This document shows, in pieces, positions 61,215 to 64,000 of a DNA stretch of 64,000 nucleotides. The position numbers and the translations under genes are program-made. Origin of the DNA: CATOSP01 sp034422355 (GTDB taxonomy: Bacteria > Chloroflexota > Dehalococcoidia > Lucifugimonadales > UBA3495); contig DAOUJS010000046.1 in the NCBI GenBank assembly GCA_034422355.1, positions 1 through 64,000 of the forward strand, written 5' to 3'. Below the pieces are notes generated by a model that was given only the letters and a program-made list of their open reading frames with translations, was not told where the DNA came from and did not search any database. How positions within the stretch are numbered: the first letter of the stretch is position 1; every line of letters begins with the position of its first letter.

Positions 61215-62375
61215 GTGATCATGCAGACCATATCCATACCTCCGGGCCAGTACACTCGGCAGACCTTTGATACAGCCCTGCTCAACGGCTTGGACCAATC
61301 CCGGACCAATGGTGCGGTCATTGGAGTATCCACCAACGGGATATGCCTGGACCTGTCCGGGGTGGTGCTGGACGGCGAGGGCGCCGGGGGCGTTGGCATT
61401 TCGGTGCGGGACTGCGAGGACGTGACAGTCCAGAACGGCGTGATCAAGGGGTTTCACTATGGTATTCACGCCGAGAACGTTACCCGCCTCTTCGTCAATA
61501 ACTGCGTAGTGTCGGACAACGCCAACCCCATTGACTCTGGTTGGCTCCCAGACACAGACTCGCCGATAGAAGAGGGATTCGGGGGCGGCATATACCTGCG
61601 CCGGGTCACGCACAGCGTCATCGAGAATAATCAAGTCAACAACAATTTCAATGGCATCAGCCTGGTGCGGTCCGGTCGCAACGTTATCGGAGGCAACCAC
61701 GCATCCTACTGTGGCAATGTGGGGATATACCTGCTGATGTCCAGCCACATTGAGGTCCTGCACAACCTGTGCGAGCACTGCATCCGGTACACGGGACGGT
61801 TCTGGTGCGATACCGCGGACTCGGCGGGCATAATGCTGGAGTGGGGTTCCAACCACAACCGGATCATCGGCAACAGCCTGCGCTACAGCGGCGACGGGTT
61901 CTTCATCCGGGCCAATCCAAGGGCCAACTCGCCGGTCTCTTCAGACCACAACCTGGTCCAGGGCAACGACGGCAGCTTCTCCCCCAACAACGCCTTCGAG
62001 GCCGTCTTCTCCGGCCACAACATTTTCCGGGAAAATGTGGCTAACTACAGCAACTACGGCTTTTGGCTAGGCTACTCGTCCGACACAACAGTCCAGGACA
62101 ATACAATCAACGCTAATCGTGTAGACGGCATCGCCATAGAACACGGACGCGCCAACACACTCCGGGACAACCAGATAGAGGGCAACCGCAACGGCATAAA
62201 CCTCTGGGGCAAACCCTGGCAGAGACCCGGAACGCCCCCAGACCAGACTCCACACTCCTGCACCGTCTCCGGCAACAGCGTCCTCAACTCCAGGGGGCAA
62301 GCGATAAGAGTCGAGCCGGGGTTAGGCATTACCCTTGAAAAGAACGCATTCAACGAAAACCTGACGGGTGGGTAA
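61215..62375 (+). CDS. parallel beta-helix repeat protein (NosD-like)
   Basis: The 386-residue protein is made of short repeated beta-helix rungs (GISVRDCEDVTVQNGVIKGF, GIHAENVTRLFVNNCVV, GISLVRSGRNVIGGNH and more), as in NosD and pectate-lyase-like proteins. No signal peptide, catalytic motif or membrane segment is seen, so it would be a cytosolic beta-helix. GTG 61215 is used, with ATG 61221 as an alternative. It overlaps the next gene's presumed ribosome binding site. Confidence 0.78.
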   Translation: MIMQTISIPPGQYTRQTFDTALLNGLDQSRTNGAVIGVSTNGICLDLSGVVLDGEGAGGVGISVRDCEDVTVQNGVIKGFHYGIHAENVTRLFVNNCVVSDNANPIDSGWLPDTDSPIEEGFGGGIYLRRVTHSVIENNQVNNNFNGISLVRSGRNVIGGNHASYCGNVGIYLLMSSHIEVLHNLCEHCIRYTGRFWCDTADSAGIMLEWGSNHNRIIGNSLRYSGDGFFIRANPRANSPVSSDHNLVQGNDGSFSPNNAFEAVFSGHNIFRENVANYSNYGFWLGYSSDTTVQDNTINANRVDGIAIEHGRANTLRDNQIEGNRNGINLWGKPWQRPGTPPDQTPHSCTVSGNSVLNSRGQAIRVEPGLGITLEKNAFNENLTGG

Positions 62376-62376
62376 C

Positions 62377-62739
62377 ATGGACGAGAGAGTGCAACAAGCG
62401 TTACAGCAAGACCGCGTAATCGACATTACTACGATTGGCCGCAAGAGCGGCAGGCCACGCCGCAAGGAGATATGGTTTCACAACCTGGACGGCCGTCTGT
62501 ACATTACGGGCAGGCCAGGACCCCGCGACTGGTATTCCAACATGCTGGCCAACCCGGAATTCACCTTCCACCTGAAGCAGAGCGCCCGAGCCGACCTCCA
62601 AGCCAGGGCCACCCCGCTCCTCGACCCTGACCAGCGCAGGGAGGTACTCTCGGGCATCCATGAGAAGCTGGGCGGCGACCGGGACACCGATGCCTGGGTC
62701 CAGGGAAGCCCACTGGTAGAAGTGGAACTGCTGGGCTAA
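62377..62739 (+). CDS. nitroreductase/F420-dependent split-barrel protein (DUF385-like)
   Basis: The 120-residue protein matches the DUF385/Ddn-type split barrel: DITTIGRKSGRPRRKEIWFH near residue 17, RPGPRDWYSNMLANPEFTFH near 46. Such proteins bind F420 or FMN and reduce quinones, nitro compounds or coumarins. The ATG at 62377 is right after the beta-helix stop, with GGGTGGG upstream. Substrate unknown. Confidence 0.82.
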   Translation: MDERVQQALQQDRVIDITTIGRKSGRPRRKEIWFHNLDGRLYITGRPGPRDWYSNMLANPEFTFHLKQSARADLQARATPLLDPDQRREVLSGIHEKLGGDRDTDAWVQGSPLVEVELLG

Positions 62740-62835
62740 TCCTTGGGGAGCCCTCACAGGACCTTCCAAGCCGGGGCATCCGGCAAGTACGTGTCTATCC
62801 TGCTTGGGCGGGACCGGTCATGTCCGTCGATGGGC

Positions 62836-63408
62836 CTAAGCCCTTACCCACGTTTCCGACAGCGCCAACCCTGCCGTGCTGCTCAACTTGTCCCCCCGCG
62901 GCTCCGGGAAGGGCCTGCCCCTGGCAACCACGCCGTTCAGGGTAAGCTGGGACTGCCGTGCCGGAACGAACACGCTGGTCCATCCCAAGGGCCTATCCGG
63001 ATTGCTTCCCGCCGGTACGCCGATGCCGAAGGGTTCTCCGAAGTCGAACCACGTCATGGCAATGGTTTCGTCGGCAGTCTCGATGTGCTCGGTCCAGAAG
63101 TAGGTGGTATCTCCGGTTCGCGAAAACACCGCGTCTATCACCGGCAGGTCTTGGCTGGCGAATTCTCCCGTGGTGGAAATTTCCTCCTGGAGCCACCGGA
63201 CCAGCGCGATGTTGTCGGAATAGATACGTGGCTCATCGCCGGTAACATCGCTGCGCAGGAACAACACGTGCCCATGCCCGCCGGGGGAAAGAAGCACCCG
63301 CCAGTGGCTGGCCCTGGTCGTCATCGGCCCGCCTTCCTCCTCGTGCAGCCGCATGTAGTTGTTCTCCCCGGTCAGGCGTATCTCATTGGGGTCGGTTCGG
63401 GTAGTCAT
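62836..63408 (-). CDS. hypothetical protein
   Basis: The 190-residue soluble protein reads as real coding sequence (SHWRVLLSPGGHGHVLFLRS, ETIAMTWFDFGEPFGIGVPA, LGWTSVFVPARQSQLTLNG) but I cannot name its family. Several aromatic and His residues suggest a ligand-binding barrel. The ATG at 63408 has GGGAGG upstream. It is convergent with the DUF385-like gene. Confidence 0.6.
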   Translation of the reverse strand: MTTRTDPNEIRLTGENNYMRLHEEEGGPMTTRASHWRVLLSPGGHGHVLFLRSDVTGDEPRIYSDNIALVRWLQEEISTTGEFASQDLPVIDAVFSRTGDTTYFWTEHIETADETIAMTWFDFGEPFGIGVPAGSNPDRPLGWTSVFVPARQSQLTLNGVVARGRPFPEPRGDKLSSTAGLALSETWVRA

Positions 63409-63797
63409 CCTCGGCCTCCCTTGCGAGAAATAAGTCTTCGGTCTCTCGACGCCAGAAGTCAGGTTGCCTGTGCATTATGTGACTACAGGCATTGTGGCCG
63501 TTGCGCTGTCGGGTGGCAAGGGAAATTTGCTTTCCGCCGAAGTTGAGAGCCGGACCCCGTGGGTGGAAACGGGGCCCGGCGGTGGGGGCTGGCAAGATTA
63601 GCGCCGGAGACTGTTGGTCCCGGACACGACGGGTACAGAGGGCCGCGCAAGAGCGCGCCCCATAGCAGGTCCTTAGACTGATGGATTGGCCAATATCACG
63701 ATAACCCGATGGTGTTTCAAGTTAATGACAAGAATGTAACCGCGGGAGAACTTTTCTGAAAACATTTTTTGAACAGCATGTTACAGCCATGTAAACC

Positions 63798-63826
63798 TTG
63801 CCCCAGCGTATCCTTGTGGCTATGAT
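63798..63826 (+). promoter_or_regulatory. promoter of the alpha/beta hydrolase-domain gene
   Basis: TTGCCC (63798-63803), a 17-base spacer and TATGAT (63821-63826) give a start about 80 bases ahead of the last gene. The rest of the 505-base gap (63409-63913) has an AT-rich tract (63700-63790) and no gene, RNA or repeat that I recognise. Confidence 0.6.
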
Positions 63827-63913
63827 TCGGCAGAGTCCCCGGTTGGTTGATCGTTACGGTCTCACTCGAACAATCTAAGACAGTATCTTTTAGTAAGCAT
63901 TGAGAGGTGAATC

Positions 63914-64000
63914 ATGCCAGTGACCAAGGTGGTAATCACGTCCCGCCAGCCTTATGCCGGAGGCCAGGAATTCGGCGATGTGGGGGCGTATGAACAGGTC
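63914..64000 (+). CDS. alpha/beta hydrolase-domain protein, 5' end only
   Basis: The last 29 codons begin MPVTKVVITSRQPYAGGQEF and continue GDVGAYEQV, matching the N terminus of a family of long alpha/beta hydrolase-domain proteins in environmental bacteria (RE-PFxGG-FGxxGxYE pattern). GAGAGGTG precedes the ATG. The rest lies outside the window, so function cannot be judged. Confidence 0.6.
   Translation, partial: MPVTKVVITSRQPYAGGQEFGDVGAYEQV

Overview
The window is about 60% GC, with most genes preceded by a Shine-Dalgarno sequence and frequent GTG/TTG starts. Gene content points to a heterotrophic Chloroflexota bacterium, Dehalococcoidia/SAR202-like. The hints are two luciferase-like (LLM) flavin monooxygenases, two isocitrate lyase/PEP mutase-family enzymes, a lone xanthine-dehydrogenase-type molybdenum subunit, a DUF385 flavin/F420 protein, a thiolase/DUF35 pair, a coproheme decarboxylase-like protein and a dissimilatory-type sat/aprBA set. 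The assignment is inferred from gene content only.

Layout. 1-3.6 kb: truncated IS66 transposase, rpsU, MBL hydrolase, Lrp regulator, 7Fe ferredoxin. 3.6-8.6 kb: chlorite dismutase/HemQ-like protein, NHL propeller, two PaREP1-like genes (one with an internal stop) around a ComB-like phosphatase, FAD oxidoreductase, decayed AbrB/PIN pair. 8.7-15.1 kb: LLM monooxygenase with a serine-less alpha/beta hydrolase, mnmA-rnhB-yraN operon, small membrane proteins (CD225, DUF2752, DUF4282), HicB with a frameshifted HicA. 15.2-25.6 kb: LLM and PEP-mutase-like enzymes, a run of unrecognised membrane/winged-helix/zinc-finger proteins, Uma2 nuclease, second PEP-mutase-like enzyme, SDR, PQQ-type propeller. 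26-36.1 kb: MFS, ilvE, plsY with a PAP2-like protein lacking both catalytic histidines, ASST-like propeller, oligopeptide-type ABC importer without ATPases. 36.2-41.1 kb: VOC and CMD proteins, SIS isomerase, methyltransferase, nadE. 41.4-48.3 kb: sat, aprB, zinc ribbon, aprA, FhuF-like protein, PPOX protein and a cytosolic reductive-dehalogenase-like iron-sulfur protein. 48.4-56.2 kb: two patches of visibly lower GC (PLD nuclease; HSP90-like ATPase fused to DUF3883) flank a GC-rich xanthine-dehydrogenase-type pair and end at tRNA-Pro(GGG). 56.3-64 kb: thiolase/DUF35, HpcH aldolase, DinB, MFS, parallel beta-helix protein, DUF385 protein and the start of an alpha/beta hydrolase-domain gene.

How it may work together (inference). 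LLM monooxygenases of the alkanesulfonate type, a 2-phosphosulfolactate phosphatase-like enzyme, an arylsulfotransferase-like propeller and Sat/AprBA suggest organosulfur breakdown, with sulfite oxidised through APS to sulfate and ATP. Best candidates for something undescribed are the membrane/winged-helix/zinc-finger cluster (17.1-20.9 kb), the ATPase-nuclease fusion beside tRNA-Pro, and two enzyme-like proteins that have lost catalytic residues.
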